Assembly: GCF_026183675.1 (NCBI RefSeq)
Contig: NZ_JAPIVK010000007.1
Location: 38,335 to 102,334, forward strand
DNA from: Microbulbifer halophilus
Lineage (GTDB): Bacteria; Pseudomonadota; Gammaproteobacteria; Pseudomonadales; Cellvibrionaceae
Direction: 5' to 3'
Length of the DNA: 64,000 bases
Part shown: in pieces, positions 31,143 to 40,792 of the stretch
Numbering within the stretch: position 1 is the stretch's first letter
How the letters are laid out: each line of letters begins with the position of its first letter
Notes under the pieces: model-generated
Seen by the model: only the letters and a program-made list of their open reading frames with translations
What the model was told of the DNA's origin: nothing
Database searches by the model: none
Position numbers and translations under genes: made by a program

Positions 31143-31946
31143 TCAGTTGCCGTCGAGCGCCTGTTCGATCAACAGCGCCGCGCGCACCCCACCCTGGTGC
31201 AAACGCCGCGCGGCCCTGTCGCGATTGCGCAGGTAGTAATCCTCCCCCAGCGCTTTCCTGTCGGTGTACGCATAGCGGTGCGCCAGCTCGTGGGACTCGG
31301 CCGCCCAGTCTTCCACAGTGCCGGACCGCCAGGCCGCGCGCTGTTCCGGTGTAATCTCTTCCGCGGCCTCCTCTGCATAAATGCGCCAATCACCGATAAA
31401 ACCCGCCGGTAGCTTGCTGTCCCAGAGCCAGTGCAGGTTGGTATCGAAACCGAAGAAAGTGACCTCCACATCGTTGCCGCCGCGATCCTCTCTCAGGCCC
31501 ACATGCATCGGCTGGTGCAGGTCACCAACAAAATGCGCGAGGAACATCAGCGCCTCGGCGCGGGCCGTTTCCGTCGCACTGCGGTCCCCCAGCACGCCTT
31601 CAAAGCGCTCTATCGCCTTCAGGAGGCAACCGGCCGGGGGGCAATCCCGCTTCTCGTCATAACCCTGCCAGTCTTTCGGCAGGTTGATATAGTGCAGCGG
31701 CGCCGCCCAATCGTAGCTGTCGTCGCTGCGGATGCGGTCGGCCCAGGTGGAGGCCTCGGCCAGGCTCGGTTCGTCGACACTGTCCAGCAGCCGTTCCACT
31801 TTCTCGCGGGTATCCGGTTCCAGGTAGAACCGGGCCAGCTCCCCCACGACTCTGTGTCCGTCACCACCCCAGGCGAATACCCGCGGTGCGGCCGCGATCA
31901 TGACCACCAGCAGCGCCACTCGAAAAACATTGTTCGCTATTTTCAT
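31143..31946 (-). CDS. S1/P1-type zinc nuclease
   Basis: A 267-residue secreted nuclease with signal peptide ending FA and the mature N-terminal Trp of AWGGDGHRVVG, whose backbone and side chains bind the trinuclear zinc cluster. Further zinc ligands are visible in ASTWADRIRSD, LHYINLP, LAHFVGDLHQPMHVG and GGNDVEV. Such enzymes digest single-stranded DNA and RNA and release 5'-nucleotides, useful for scavenging phosphate and nucleosides. Transcribed towards the ars operon, which converges with it. Confidence 0.93.
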   Translation of the reverse strand: MKIANNVFRVALLVVMIAAAPRVFAWGGDGHRVVGELARFYLEPDTREKVERLLDSVDEPSLAEASTWADRIRSDDSYDWAAPLHYINLPKDWQGYDEKRDCPPAGCLLKAIERFEGVLGDRSATETARAEALMFLAHFVGDLHQPMHVGLREDRGGNDVEVTFFGFDTNLHWLWDSKLPAGFIGDWRIYAEEAAEEITPEQRAAWRSGTVEDWAAESHELAHRYAYTDRKALGEDYYLRNRDRAARRLHQGGVRAALLIEQALDGN

Positions 31947-32302
31947 ACTCGATTCCCGAATCAGTACATCAGCGGCCTATTATGCATACTTTAGCGCCGG
32001 AAAACCGGGGGTCACTTTTCCTTCATAAAAAAGATATAAAACTGCAACAAACATTTCACCAACCCGTCAACTTCTCCTGCTACAAAGCGCACTGGCATGG
32101 AGAGCCCCAAATCGAGTCGGCCAGTCCCGACCGAATCACCAGTGCCAATAAAAATTCAAGTTACGGATTCAGTTTTTGGGAGCCGGCGCCATCGGCAGGC
32201 ACCTCCAACCCTGAAACTTGATTTACAAGAATGTTATTTGCCTATCCCCTGGCTGCTACCGGCAGCCGGGCTTCGGCCAATTAATAAGACCAGGAGATTT
32301 CT
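31947..32302. other. Divergent promoter region before the Oar-like receptor
   Basis: About 356 bp between the nuclease gene and the receptor gene, which diverge. AT-rich near 31990-32070 and containing a short hairpin (GGCTGC/GCAGCC near 32250). No confident promoter pair is seen. The receptor ATG itself has a good AGGAG site at its front. Confidence 0.35.
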
Positions 32303-35300
32303 ATGAAACGTTGCCTCTTCCCGCACGCGATCTTGTCCGCGGCGGTCATTTCGGCAATGGGCACGACGCCCGCGGCATTCGCACAGGAAACCGCGGCGGC
32401 AATTCGCGGTATCGTCACCGGCGCAGGCGGTCAGCCGGTCGACAACGCAAAAGTCATCGCCATCCACGAGCCGTCGAACAGCCGGAGGGAGATGACCAGC
32501 GGCGAATCCGGGCGCTTCAATCTCAACGGCCTGCGTGTCGGTGGCCCCTACACCGTTCGCGTGGAGTCCGATCAGGGGGAAGAGGTACTGGACGGTATTT
32601 ACCTGACCCTGGGCAGCCCCCTGAGCCTGCCCGTCGACCTCACCGAGGCCGACATCCAGGTGAATGACCTGGAAGAAGTCGTGGTCACCGCCGAGGCCGA
32701 GGTGTTCTCCAACAGCGGTTCCAGCAGCGTGTTCGGCGAGGACCAGATCGAAGATGCAGCCACTTTCAACCGCGACCTGAAGGATGTGGTCCGCTCCAAC
32801 CCGCTGGCCGTAGTCAGCCCGGACGGCAACCAGCTCAGTGTTGCCGGCAGCAACCCGAAGTACAACTCACTGACCATCGACAGTGTCGGCATCAACGATA
32901 CCTTCGGTCTCCAGGACAACGGCTATCCGACCAATCGCCCGCCCATATCCCTGGACGCGGTGGAGCAGATCTCCATCGATTACGCGCCTTTTGATGCGCG
33001 CAAGGGCAAGTTTACCGGCGGTAACATCAATGTCGTGACCAAGTCGGGCACCAACGAATTCCACGGTAGCGCCTATTTCGAATCCGTGCCCTGGGCGGGA
33101 ACGGCAAAGGATGACAAGCTTCCCGATGACGGTTCCGTCACCGAATACGATATCGAGAACGAAGAGGAAACCTACGGCGTGGCCTTCAGCGGCCCGCTGA
33201 TCCAGGACAAGCTGTTCTTCTTCACCTCCTATGAAAAATGGGAAGAGGAAGTCGCCTTCGACTACAACCTCGACACACTGGCAAACCACGATGTCACTCC
33301 CGACGAAGCGTCACGTGTGCTGGGCATCATGCAGGATGTGTACGGCCTGAACGACTCCGTGGGTTCGGCGCCCTCCCCCGATGAAGACGAGAAGCTGCTG
33401 GTCAAGCTGGACTGGAACATCAGCGAGAACCACCGCGCGGACTTCACCTACAGTAACCAGGAAACGAGCTCGGCCCGCAACTACACCAACGAAAGCGAAA
33501 CCCTGAACCTGGCGTCCAACCTGTGGACCATGGCCCAGGACACCACCTACTACACTTCGCACCTGTTTTCCGACTGGAGCGACTCCTTCAGCACCGAGGT
33601 GAACCTTTCCTACAAGGAATACGAGCAGGCTTCTCTGACCGACTCCGACTGGGGCGAAGTCAATATCAGGACGGCCAATGGCTACATCGTCGCCGGTGCC
33701 GACCAGAACCGTCATGCCAATGTGCTGGCAAACGAAGTGTGGAACTTCGGTGTTCACGGCATCTATACCAGCGATTACGCGCAGTACCGCTTCGGTGCGG
33801 AACTTGAGGATACCTGGAACTACAACCTTTACGGCCGTCACGCCTCCGGCACCTGGAGCTTCCCCAGTATCGACGACTTCGAAAACCGCATGGCCAACGG
33901 CTTCCAGTACGGCAATGCCTATACCAACGATATCCAGGATATTGCCTACGACGTCGACAGCAAGACCTACTCACTCTACGGCGATGTCACCCTCGAGCCC
34001 TTCACCGATTTCGAGCTGGTTGCCGGCCTGCGCTACGAGACTCTCAGCGTCGGCAGCGCGCCCAACCGCAACAGCAACTTCGAGGAAACCTACGGCTACG
34101 CCAACACCGAAAACCTCGACGGCCGCGATATCTGGCTGCCGCGCGTCGGCTTCACCTGGAATCTGCGCAACGACCTGACACTGCGCGGTGGCGTCGGTCG
34201 CTTCAGCGGCGGTATGCCGCTGGTATGGGTCTCCAACGCCTACACCAACGACGGCACGACCAAGGACTCCGTCTACTTCGACAGCCTGAACCCCGGCGAC
34301 GTGGACTTTACCGGTGTGCCCGAGTCGGCCATGGACGCCCTGGCACCGGGTGCCGGCAGCACCAACAATATCGACCCCGATTTCGAGCTGCCGTCGGACT
34401 GGCGCTACCAGCTGGCCGCTGACTACGCCTTCGATATCCCCGGCGTGGCCGAGGATTTCAACTGGAGTACGGAGTTGACCTATGTGGACCGCGAAGACGC
34501 CGTCTACTGGCGCGACCTGTCGCGGATCGACAGCGGCGATAGAACGCCGGACGGCCGTGTGATCTGGGACAACGTCTACGCTGGCACCGAGTTCGAGGAC
34601 AACTACGACCTGGAACTGACCAATATCGACAACGGCGGCCGCAGTGTCATCTGGTCCACATCGCTGGACAAGGCCTTCGATAACGGTGTGTCTTTCAACC
34701 TGTCCTACACCCACCAGGACATTACCGAGGTCAACCCGGGCACCAGCTCCACGGCGGAATCCAACTACCAGTACGAGGTGGTGGAGAACCGCAACACACC
34801 GCTGGAGGGCACCGCCTACTACGAAATTGAACACCGCCTGGTGCTCAACCTCGGTTACCGCGCGGAGTTTGTGCAGGACTACGCCACCAACTTCAACCTG
34901 TTTGTGGAGCGCCGTTCCGGCCGCCCCTTCTCCTGGACCCTGGATGCCTACCAGGACGGGGACCTGGGTGACCAGACGAACTTCGACGACTCCGATGTCT
35001 ACCTGGCCTACATTCCCTCCGGCCCCAACGACCCGGCCGTGGATTTCGAAAACGGCCTCAGTTACGAGGAAGTCATGGAGATGGCGCGCGCGGCAGGCGT
35101 GGCCGGTTCGGCCGGCGGTTACACGGACAAGTATTCCGACACCATGCCCTGGGTGACCACCATGGATCTCGCCATTACCCAGGAAGTGCCCGGCCTTCTG
35201 CCGGACCACCGCGGCCTGGTCTATTTCACCGTGGACAACTTTGCCAACCTGCTGAACGACGACTGGGGCAAGGTATACGACCTCGAGTACCCGCAACAGA

Positions 35301-35443
35301 AGCTGTTCGACTACGACCTCAACGCAGAGGGTCAGTATGTTTACGATGAACCCTACGGCGGTCTCAACAGCGACAACTACTCCCGCTTCCAGACAGCCGA
35401 ATCCACCTGGCGGGTGAAGCTGGGGTTGAAATACAACTTCTGA
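32303..35443 (+). CDS. Oar-like TonB-dependent receptor with carboxypeptidase-regulatory-like domain
   Basis: A 1046-residue outer-membrane protein: signal peptide ending AFAQ (residue 28), an Ig-like carboxypeptidase regulatory domain (IRGIVTGAGGQPVDNAKV to about residue 110), a plug with VVVTAEAEVF and VRSNPLAVVSPDG, then a long beta-barrel ending in the aromatic tail LGLKYNF, the usual outer-membrane C-terminus. This is the Oar subfamily, found in Myxococcus and many marine bacteria. Substrate is unknown; no transport partner lies next to it. AGGAG precedes the ATG and a strong terminator follows. Confidence 0.93.
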   Translation: MKRCLFPHAILSAAVISAMGTTPAAFAQETAAAIRGIVTGAGGQPVDNAKVIAIHEPSNSRREMTSGESGRFNLNGLRVGGPYTVRVESDQGEEVLDGIYLTLGSPLSLPVDLTEADIQVNDLEEVVVTAEAEVFSNSGSSSVFGEDQIEDAATFNRDLKDVVRSNPLAVVSPDGNQLSVAGSNPKYNSLTIDSVGINDTFGLQDNGYPTNRPPISLDAVEQISIDYAPFDARKGKFTGGNINVVTKSGTNEFHGSAYFESVPWAGTAKDDKLPDDGSVTEYDIENEEETYGVAFSGPLIQDKLFFFTSYEKWEEEVAFDYNLDTLANHDVTPDEASRVLGIMQDVYGLNDSVGSAPSPDEDEKLLVKLDWNISENHRADFTYSNQETSSARNYTNESETLNLASNLWTMAQDTTYYTSHLFSDWSDSFSTEVNLSYKEYEQASLTDSDWGEVNIRTANGYIVAGADQNRHANVLANEVWNFGVHGIYTSDYAQYRFGAELEDTWNYNLYGRHASGTWSFPSIDDFENRMANGFQYGNAYTNDIQDIAYDVDSKTYSLYGDVTLEPFTDFELVAGLRYETLSVGSAPNRNSNFEETYGYANTENLDGRDIWLPRVGFTWNLRNDLTLRGGVGRFSGGMPLVWVSNAYTNDGTTKDSVYFDSLNPGDVDFTGVPESAMDALAPGAGSTNNIDPDFELPSDWRYQLAADYAFDIPGVAEDFNWSTELTYVDREDAVYWRDLSRIDSGDRTPDGRVIWDNVYAGTEFEDNYDLELTNIDNGGRSVIWSTSLDKAFDNGVSFNLSYTHQDITEVNPGTSSTAESNYQYEVVENRNTPLEGTAYYEIEHRLVLNLGYRAEFVQDYATNFNLFVERRSGRPFSWTLDAYQDGDLGDQTNFDDSDVYLAYIPSGPNDPAVDFENGLSYEEVMEMARAAGVAGSAGGYTDKYSDTMPWVTTMDLAITQEVPGLLPDHRGLVYFTVDNFANLLNDDWGKVYDLEYPQQKLFDYDLNAEGQYVYDEPYGGLNSDNYSRFQTAESTWRVKLGLKYNF

Positions 35444-35472
35444 TCCCGTATCGGAAATCGTTTCAGAATGGA

Positions 35473-35497
35473 GCCGGCGCCCAGCGCCGGCTTTTTT
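35473..35497 (+). terminator. Rho-independent terminator after the Oar-like receptor
   Basis: Stem GCCGGCGC/GCGCCGGC with a three-base loop and six T immediately after, 30 bp beyond the receptor stop codon. Confidence 0.92.
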
Positions 35498-35554
35498 ATG
35501 GAAGCAACTCCTGCAATGGCGACAGGAGCAGGGTTTACAGTATTCGGGAGGAAA

Positions 35555-37759
35555 TCAGGCGTCTCCCAACCAGCGCTCCAGGGTCTCGCAGAGCGCATCC
35601 TTGTTCAGCGGCTTGGTCAGGAAGTCGTCCATGCCCGCGGCCAGGCAGCGGCCCTCGAACTGTTCTTCCGTGGTGCTGGTGAGCGCCACGATCGGCAGGC
35701 GGTCGTCGGGGGTGTTTTCGGATTCCCAGTGACGCAGGCTCTCGATGATGCGCGCACTGTGATTCGTGTTCTGCTGGCAGTCCACCAGCAGCAGGTCGTA
35801 GTCGGTTTGCGGCAACCGCTCGATGGCATCCACCACCGACGACGCGACGTCCACCCGGTAACCCAGCGCCTGCAACATCTCCTCGGTGACACCCTGGTGC
35901 TGCCGGGACTCCTCGATCAACAGAAGGGAGCGCTGGCGCGGCTGGTCGCTGCCGCTGGAGACGACGCGGCGATTGGTCTTCTTGACCCCGCCGAACAGTT
36001 TGGTGATCAGGCTATCGTGCAGCTCCTTGCGCGTGACCGGGCGCTGCAGGTACAGGGCGCTGGGCAATTCGTGCAGCACCGGCGTGAATTCGGCTTTGTG
36101 CCCGAAGCCACCGAGACAGATCAACTGGCAGTTTTCGGACTCGTTCCGGTGCAGGTACTCGGCCGCATGCTCCAGCAACCGCGGATCGCTCATCGCCGGC
36201 GCCAGTATCACCAGCCGCCCCCGCTCCAGGGCCATCTGCAACTCCTGCTCCACCTCGTGCCTGAACTCCGGCTTCCACTTCACCGTATTGACTTCCATGC
36301 CGAAGGAGCGCAAAACCTGTACCAGTCCGGCGACGAAAAGCCCCTTCTGGTGCAACAGCAGCACCTCGGAATCCTGCAGGCGGCGATCTGGTGTCAGGTA
36401 TACCCGCTGGTTCGGTTCCATGGTGAACTTCACCACCGCCAGGTAGCGATTGCCCTCGGCGGACGAGTTGAGCTGCAGGTAACCACCCATGGCCTCCGCC
36501 AGCCCCTTGGCAATGGACAACCCCAGGCCGGTGGTGACCTGGGTGGTATCGAGGCGGGAGAAGGCGCCGAACAGTTCGCTCTCGTCCGGCAGGATTTCCC
36601 CCTGGCCGTCGTCGTTGAGACTGATACTGAGCTGCCCCTCGGCACTGGTGATCGGCGTGAAGCTCACCTGGCCCCAGAGTTCGCCCTCCCGGGCGATGGC
36701 GGTGGCGGACTCCACCAGATTGCGGATCAGCTGTGAGGTCTTGCGGTTGTCGCCAGTGACCATCACCGGCAGGTTGTCGTCGATCTGGAAATTGAATTCC
36801 AGGCGTTGTCGGTGAGCGACGCGGGCGGCGAACTTGAAGGATTTCTCGATCGTCTTGATCAGATTGAACTGGCCCTGGCGCAGGCGGATATCCTTGCGCG
36901 CCACGCGGGTGAAGAGCCCCACGTTGTCCACCAGTTTCAGTTGCTGACTGCCGGCGGCCTTGGCCAACTGTACCCACTCCCGCTGTCGATCGTTCAGCGG
37001 CTCTGCCTCCAGCAGTGCCAGCGCGCCCAGGGAATCGGACAACTGGCTGCGGAATTCCTGGCCGATATTGGCGACGAACTCGTTGGTCAGTTCCACCGCC
37101 GCTTCCGAGTGCTTGCGCGCTGCCGCCAGGCTACTGGCCCGATGCTGCAACTCCTGCATGGCGGCGAGTCGATCCCAGTAGTTTTCCGAATCCCGCCGCG
37201 CCTGGTGCGCGGTGAGCCAGACAAACGCCACGGTCAGGGCGCCGTAGATGGTGCCGAGCACTTCGCCCGACACCAGCGCCTTGAGGGCGGCCGGCAACAG
37301 CGAGGCGCCGACAAACCAGCTCAGGAAGCGGTGGTAGGGCGCGAATACCGAGGTGACGCTGGAACAGAAAATGACGGTATAGAGCCACAGGAACTGGGTT
37401 TCCGGGGCAAACCCGACGATCCAGACGTGGCACAGCAGGATCAGCCCCCACCAGGCCGCGCCGACGGTGGAAGCGAGAAAGTAGCGCCGCCGCCAGCGGT
37501 GCGGTCCAGTGGCATAGAGGCGACTGAAACGGAATACATAGTAGCCACGCGCCAGGGTCAGCACCACCAGGCCGATGCCGAGGATCAGCACCATCTGCGG
37601 TACTTCCAGGCGCAGGTCGCCAACGGCTGCCGCGAGCAGGAAGGCGCCCACGGAGAGAAGCATGCCACGCCGGCTGTATTTGGCGATACGTGTATCGGTC
37701 ACCCGGCACACGCGGCGGTCTTTCTGGACTTTGAGTTCGGGGCGGTCAAATATCGGCAT
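35555..37759 (-). CDS. Membrane hybrid histidine-kinase homologue lacking the phospho-acceptor His
   Basis: A 734-residue protein: about six membrane segments (roughly 30-195), a HisKA-like dimerisation region, a HATPase domain (to about 450), a degenerate middle segment, and a receiver (about 610-734). In the H-box the usual SHE is replaced: FVANIGQEFRSQLS has Gln234 where the phosphorylated His belongs. The ATP lid is intact (NDDGQGE, TGLGLSIAKGL), but the N-box second Asn is Ser (NLVESA). The receiver has Asp660 in LLLVDCQQN and acidic pair EE, so it can be phosphorylated. Likely a pseudokinase or phospho-acceptor sink. No output gene adjoins. Confidence 0.88.
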   Translation of the reverse strand: MPIFDRPELKVQKDRRVCRVTDTRIAKYSRRGMLLSVGAFLLAAAVGDLRLEVPQMVLILGIGLVVLTLARGYYVFRFSRLYATGPHRWRRRYFLASTVGAAWWGLILLCHVWIVGFAPETQFLWLYTVIFCSSVTSVFAPYHRFLSWFVGASLLPAALKALVSGEVLGTIYGALTVAFVWLTAHQARRDSENYWDRLAAMQELQHRASSLAAARKHSEAAVELTNEFVANIGQEFRSQLSDSLGALALLEAEPLNDRQREWVQLAKAAGSQQLKLVDNVGLFTRVARKDIRLRQGQFNLIKTIEKSFKFAARVAHRQRLEFNFQIDDNLPVMVTGDNRKTSQLIRNLVESATAIAREGELWGQVSFTPITSAEGQLSISLNDDGQGEILPDESELFGAFSRLDTTQVTTGLGLSIAKGLAEAMGGYLQLNSSAEGNRYLAVVKFTMEPNQRVYLTPDRRLQDSEVLLLHQKGLFVAGLVQVLRSFGMEVNTVKWKPEFRHEVEQELQMALERGRLVILAPAMSDPRLLEHAAEYLHRNESENCQLICLGGFGHKAEFTPVLHELPSALYLQRPVTRKELHDSLITKLFGGVKKTNRRVVSSGSDQPRQRSLLLIEESRQHQGVTEEMLQALGYRVDVASSVVDAIERLPQTDYDLLLVDCQQNTNHSARIIESLRHWESENTPDDRLPIVALTSTTEEQFEGRCLAAGMDDFLTKPLNKDALCETLERWLGDA

Positions 37760-37796
37760 GGAGATATTCCCTGGAACACCGGCCGGGGCTAGCCCA

Positions 37797-38000
37797 CTAG
37801 CCTATTCCCAGTACTTCTACCAACACGGTTTTTATTAGAAAGCCGAGCAATCCGAGGCCCAGCGCGATAAACAGAATAAAGGTACCAAACCGGCCGGCCC
37901 TGGACTCCTTCGCCAGGTTCCAGACGATGAACGTCATAAAGAGAATGAGTCCGCCGATACCGAACCAGAGGGAATATTCTTCAAACTGCTCGAACGACAT
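37797..38000 (-). CDS. DUF2788 small membrane protein
   Basis: A 67-residue protein (from the ATG at 38000) with two hydrophobic segments around the conserved NLAKESRAGRFGTFILF core of the DUF2788 family. Function is unknown in the family. An ATG ten codons earlier (38030) is an alternative, but the family normally begins with the MSFEQFE-type sequence seen here. It lies upstream of the pseudokinase gene on the same strand, 37 bp from its start, so co-transcription is possible. Confidence 0.8.
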   Translation of the reverse strand: MSFEQFEEYSLWFGIGGLILFMTFIVWNLAKESRAGRFGTFILFIALGLGLLGFLIKTVLVEVLGIG

Positions 38001-38094
38001 GGGGCTGCCCGGTTGGAAATTGGCGCGCATTGTACAGTGGTCGCTGGTGAGTTGTTAGTGGTGAGTGGCCAGCGACGGCCGCCGCCAGCCCCAC

Positions 38095-38257
38095 TAGTGG
38101 TTCATGTGGTAAATTCGGTGACTCTAGCTCACAGCCACAGGTTCCAGGGCAAGGCGAAAAAGCGCAGGACTAGCAGCGCTAATTCAAGCTTTTTCAACGC
38201 AGCACTGGGGCCTGTGGCGAAGAGATGGTGTTACTGAATTTATCGCATGGACCACTA
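38095..38257 (-). mobile_element. MITE-like element, second subtype (copy B)
   Basis: A 163-bp element that is the reverse complement of the copy at 7111-7273, same length and same ends (TAGTGGTTCATG at left, CATGGACCACTA at right), with scattered substitutions. TA duplicates at both borders. Its right border coincides with the stop codon of the unknown gene at 38255-38542. Confidence 0.88.
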
Positions 38258-38542
38258 GGCCCCCTGGTAGTAATCCCCGTCCTCTGCCGCCCGGGTACCG
38301 CAGCGCAGGCGGCGCACTTCGCGATCCCGGTAGCGGCTGTCGTGCCAGCATCGGGGCAGCTCCTCGCCGGACAGGAAGCGCAGTTCCGTCTTGTCGAACA
38401 CTTCCGGATCCTGCACCTCCTCGCCCCAGAGATAGCGTCCGACAACCGTCAGTTCGTAGGGATTCGAAAGAGTGACTATGTCCGCGACCTCGATCAGGTG
38501 GCTGGTGGAAACATCTTTAAACAGCATCGTCTTGGCACTCAT
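38255..38542 (-). CDS. Hypothetical protein, 3' end fused to a MITE border
   Basis: A 95-residue soluble, charged protein I do not recognise; it begins MSAKTMLFKDVSTSHLIEVADI and has a central VVGRYLWGEEVQDPEVF. Two cysteines only. The TAG stop is the terminal TA plus G of the MITE inserted at 38095-38257, so the natural C-terminus may have been cut off or replaced by the insertion. It stands alone, far from the gsp operon. Start at 38542 is the first ATG; no strong ribosome site is seen. A real gene seems likely from its protein-like composition. Confidence 0.5.
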   Translation of the reverse strand: MSAKTMLFKDVSTSHLIEVADIVTLSNPYELTVVGRYLWGEEVQDPEVFDKTELRFLSGEELPRCWHDSRYRDREVRRLRCGTRAAEDGDYYQGA

Positions 38543-38913
38543 TTCGTCGTACTAACCCACAGTATAGGGCGTCAGACGGCCGCTTCGTGACGGATGCGAA
38601 AAATTGGATCAAGCGCCGGGGGCCGAATTGAAATCGACAGAAACGAAAAATTAAAAGAATATTGAGCGCGTGATGTTCGAAAAAATGGAAGTGGCCGCAC
38701 TATTTTACTTCAGAGTTTTCGAAAGCATGTGCCTCGGCCAGCCCACTGCCGGTAGCTCCCCCTCTCCCTAACCCTCTCCCCAGGGAGAGGGGACTGGGTT
38801 CGCGCAACCCCCAGACCTCTCTACGTAGCTCCCCTCTCCCACCGGGAGAGGGGCCGGGGAGAGGGCCTCCGAAGGCTGCACCTCAACCGGTCGACTGCCG
38901 CGAAACCGAAAAA
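38543..38913. repeat. Extragenic region with paired CCCTCTCCC hairpins
   Basis: About 370 bp without a gene. Two strong hairpins occur: CCCTCTCCC/GGGAGAGGG at 38772-38791 and CCCCTCTCCC/GGGAGAGGGG at 38831-38853, with further copies of the word nearby. They resemble REP-type extragenic palindromes and sit just after the last gsp gene, where they could end or protect that transcript. The left part is AT-rich and unremarkable. Confidence 0.55.
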
Positions 38914-39399
38914 TCACCCCTCGAGCGTCACCCGCGCGGAGATGTAGCCCTCGTCCGGCAGCGCGTCGAGATTGACGGTGCGAATCGACATTTTCTGTCG
39001 CATCAGGTTGTTCAGCCAGGGCTGCAGGTCCTGGTAGCGGGCCCGCTCGATCCATACGCGGATACGCCCGTCGCCCTCCGGCTCGAAGCGCTTGATGGTG
39101 ATGCGGTGTTGTTCCGCGGCGGCGGTGACCCGCTGCAGCAGGGTCCCGGAGGACTGGCCGGAATTGCCGGCGGGCTGCAGCTGCTCCAGTACCGGGCGCT
39201 GGGACTCGATCCAGTCCACCAGTTGGCGGGACTCCTCGGCCTCCGTGCGGGCGCTGTCGAAAAAGTGCTTGGCCGGCATGAAGAGGCCGTAGACCAGAAA
39301 CAGACCGCCGAGAAACAGTATCAGCCCGCCCAGGGCCCGCTGGTCGTTGCGCGGCATCGCCAGCCATTTCTGTTTCAGTTGTTCTATTTGTTCATTCAT
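38914..39399 (-). CDS. gspM: Type II secretion protein GspM
   Basis: A 161-residue inner-membrane platform protein: short cytoplasmic N-terminus, one membrane segment (GLILFLGGLFLVYGLFM, about residues 25-41) and a periplasmic coiled region ending in a ferredoxin-like domain. It pairs with GspL. Last gene of the gsp operon, 55 bp after gspL. No gspN follows, which is common outside the Klebsiella-type operons. Confidence 0.9.
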   Translation of the reverse strand: MNEQIEQLKQKWLAMPRNDQRALGGLILFLGGLFLVYGLFMPAKHFFDSARTEAEESRQLVDWIESQRPVLEQLQPAGNSGQSSGTLLQRVTAAAEQHRITIKRFEPEGDGRIRVWIERARYQDLQPWLNNLMRQKMSIRTVNLDALPDEGYISARVTLEG

Positions 39400-39454
39400 T
39401 GTTCATCACCGAGTGTTGGAGTTCGCACTCCAACCTCCATCACTCAACACCGCG

Positions 39455-40777
39455 TTACCGCAGGCGAATACGCCCCGCCACGCCCTCTTCCAGCTCGTTG
39501 GCCGCCAGCAGTTCCGCGCGGAAGCGGTTACTGGAAAGCTCCCCGACAATGCGATCCAGATCCGTCAGGTTGGCCGCCTGCAGCTGCAGCACCATCTCGC
39601 CCCGATTGCCGTCGAAACGCAGCGACTGCAGTTTCAGCCCGTCGCCCCTGTTCTTGCTCCAGACGCCGGCCAGCAACTGCACCTGGCTGCCGAAACTGCT
39701 GCTGGCGCCGCCGGCGCGGTTCAGGTAGCCCTCGATCTGCCGGCGGATGTCCGCGCGCGGCGTAACCTCCGGGAACAGCTCGCTGAACAGTGCCTGCACT
39801 TCGCTGTCGGCGGCACTGGCACGCCACTGGTAGTAGCCGCCGGCGCCGGCGAACAGGAGCAGTTGGACGACAAAACAGGCGACCGCCAGTTTCAGCGGGC
39901 GCCGCCACCAGTCGCGCTCGTCGCTGCTCTCTTCAATCTGGTACTCGCCGGTCAGCAGGTTGGCGAGGCGCGAGGTCTTGCAGCGCGCCAGCAGTTCCTC
40001 TTCCGCCGCCCCGGGCAGCTGTTCGAGGTTGTCGCCGAACAGGGACTCCAGCTCCGCCGCAGTCATGCCGTCGCTGTCGCCGGCCCCCAGCAGTTGCAGC
40101 CGCGGCAGGGGCGCCTCTTCCGCGTCGGAATCCTCCTCCTCGCCTTCCGGCCGGGCCAGGCTCGCCAGCAGTGGCTGCAGGTACCGGCGACGCACCGTCA
40201 GGCCGTAGCCCGTGCTGCGCCAGATATGCGCGCGATCGCCGTCGAGCCACAGGGCGATGTCCCGTTCCATCAGGTCGAGCAACTGGTATTCCGGAATCGC
40301 CGCCACCAGGGGCCAGTTCAGGCGCCGGACCTGGCCGTAAAGGGTGTCCATTTTCTCCCGCGCCACGGCGTAGACGGAACACAGGTCGCCGCTGCGCGGC
40401 TGGCAGACAAAGTGAAGATCCTCGACATCCTCGGCGAGGCGCTCCTCCACCATGTAACCCACGGCGTTGCCCTGGCGCCGCACCGCCTTGGGCACGGCTT
40501 CCAGGCCGCTCCAGGCCCAACTGCCCGGCAGCAGCAGCAGTGCCCGCGCCCCCTCGGGAAAGTCCAGTTCCAGTGCGTCCTGCGGGGGCCCTGCGATTTC
40601 GCACGCCGGGTCGAAGGCGCGGGCAAATTCGTCGTCCACGGCCACCGGGCGCCAGCCGCGGTCGCTCCAGCACTGGATGCGAACCGGCGCGCCGCTTTCC
40701 CCTTCGACCAGTCGCAGCAGGATCAGCTGCGACCGGGCCTCCGCGGGCGTTGATTCTGTAGTTGGGCTTTTCTTCAT
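39455..40777 (-). CDS. gspL: Type II secretion protein GspL
   Basis: A 440-residue assembly-platform protein with an actin-like cytoplasmic half that binds the GspE ATPase, a single membrane segment (LAVACFVVQLLLFAGAGGYY near residue 300) and a periplasmic ferredoxin-like end. Between them is an acidic linker (EGEEEDSDAEEAP). Order and length fit GspL. Fifteen bases after gspK. Confidence 0.92.
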   Translation of the reverse strand: MKKSPTTESTPAEARSQLILLRLVEGESGAPVRIQCWSDRGWRPVAVDDEFARAFDPACEIAGPPQDALELDFPEGARALLLLPGSWAWSGLEAVPKAVRRQGNAVGYMVEERLAEDVEDLHFVCQPRSGDLCSVYAVAREKMDTLYGQVRRLNWPLVAAIPEYQLLDLMERDIALWLDGDRAHIWRSTGYGLTVRRRYLQPLLASLARPEGEEEDSDAEEAPLPRLQLLGAGDSDGMTAAELESLFGDNLEQLPGAAEEELLARCKTSRLANLLTGEYQIEESSDERDWWRRPLKLAVACFVVQLLLFAGAGGYYQWRASAADSEVQALFSELFPEVTPRADIRRQIEGYLNRAGGASSSFGSQVQLLAGVWSKNRGDGLKLQSLRFDGNRGEMVLQLQAANLTDLDRIVGELSSNRFRAELLAANELEEGVAGRIRLR

Positions 40778-40792
40778 AACTGCTTGTTTTAT

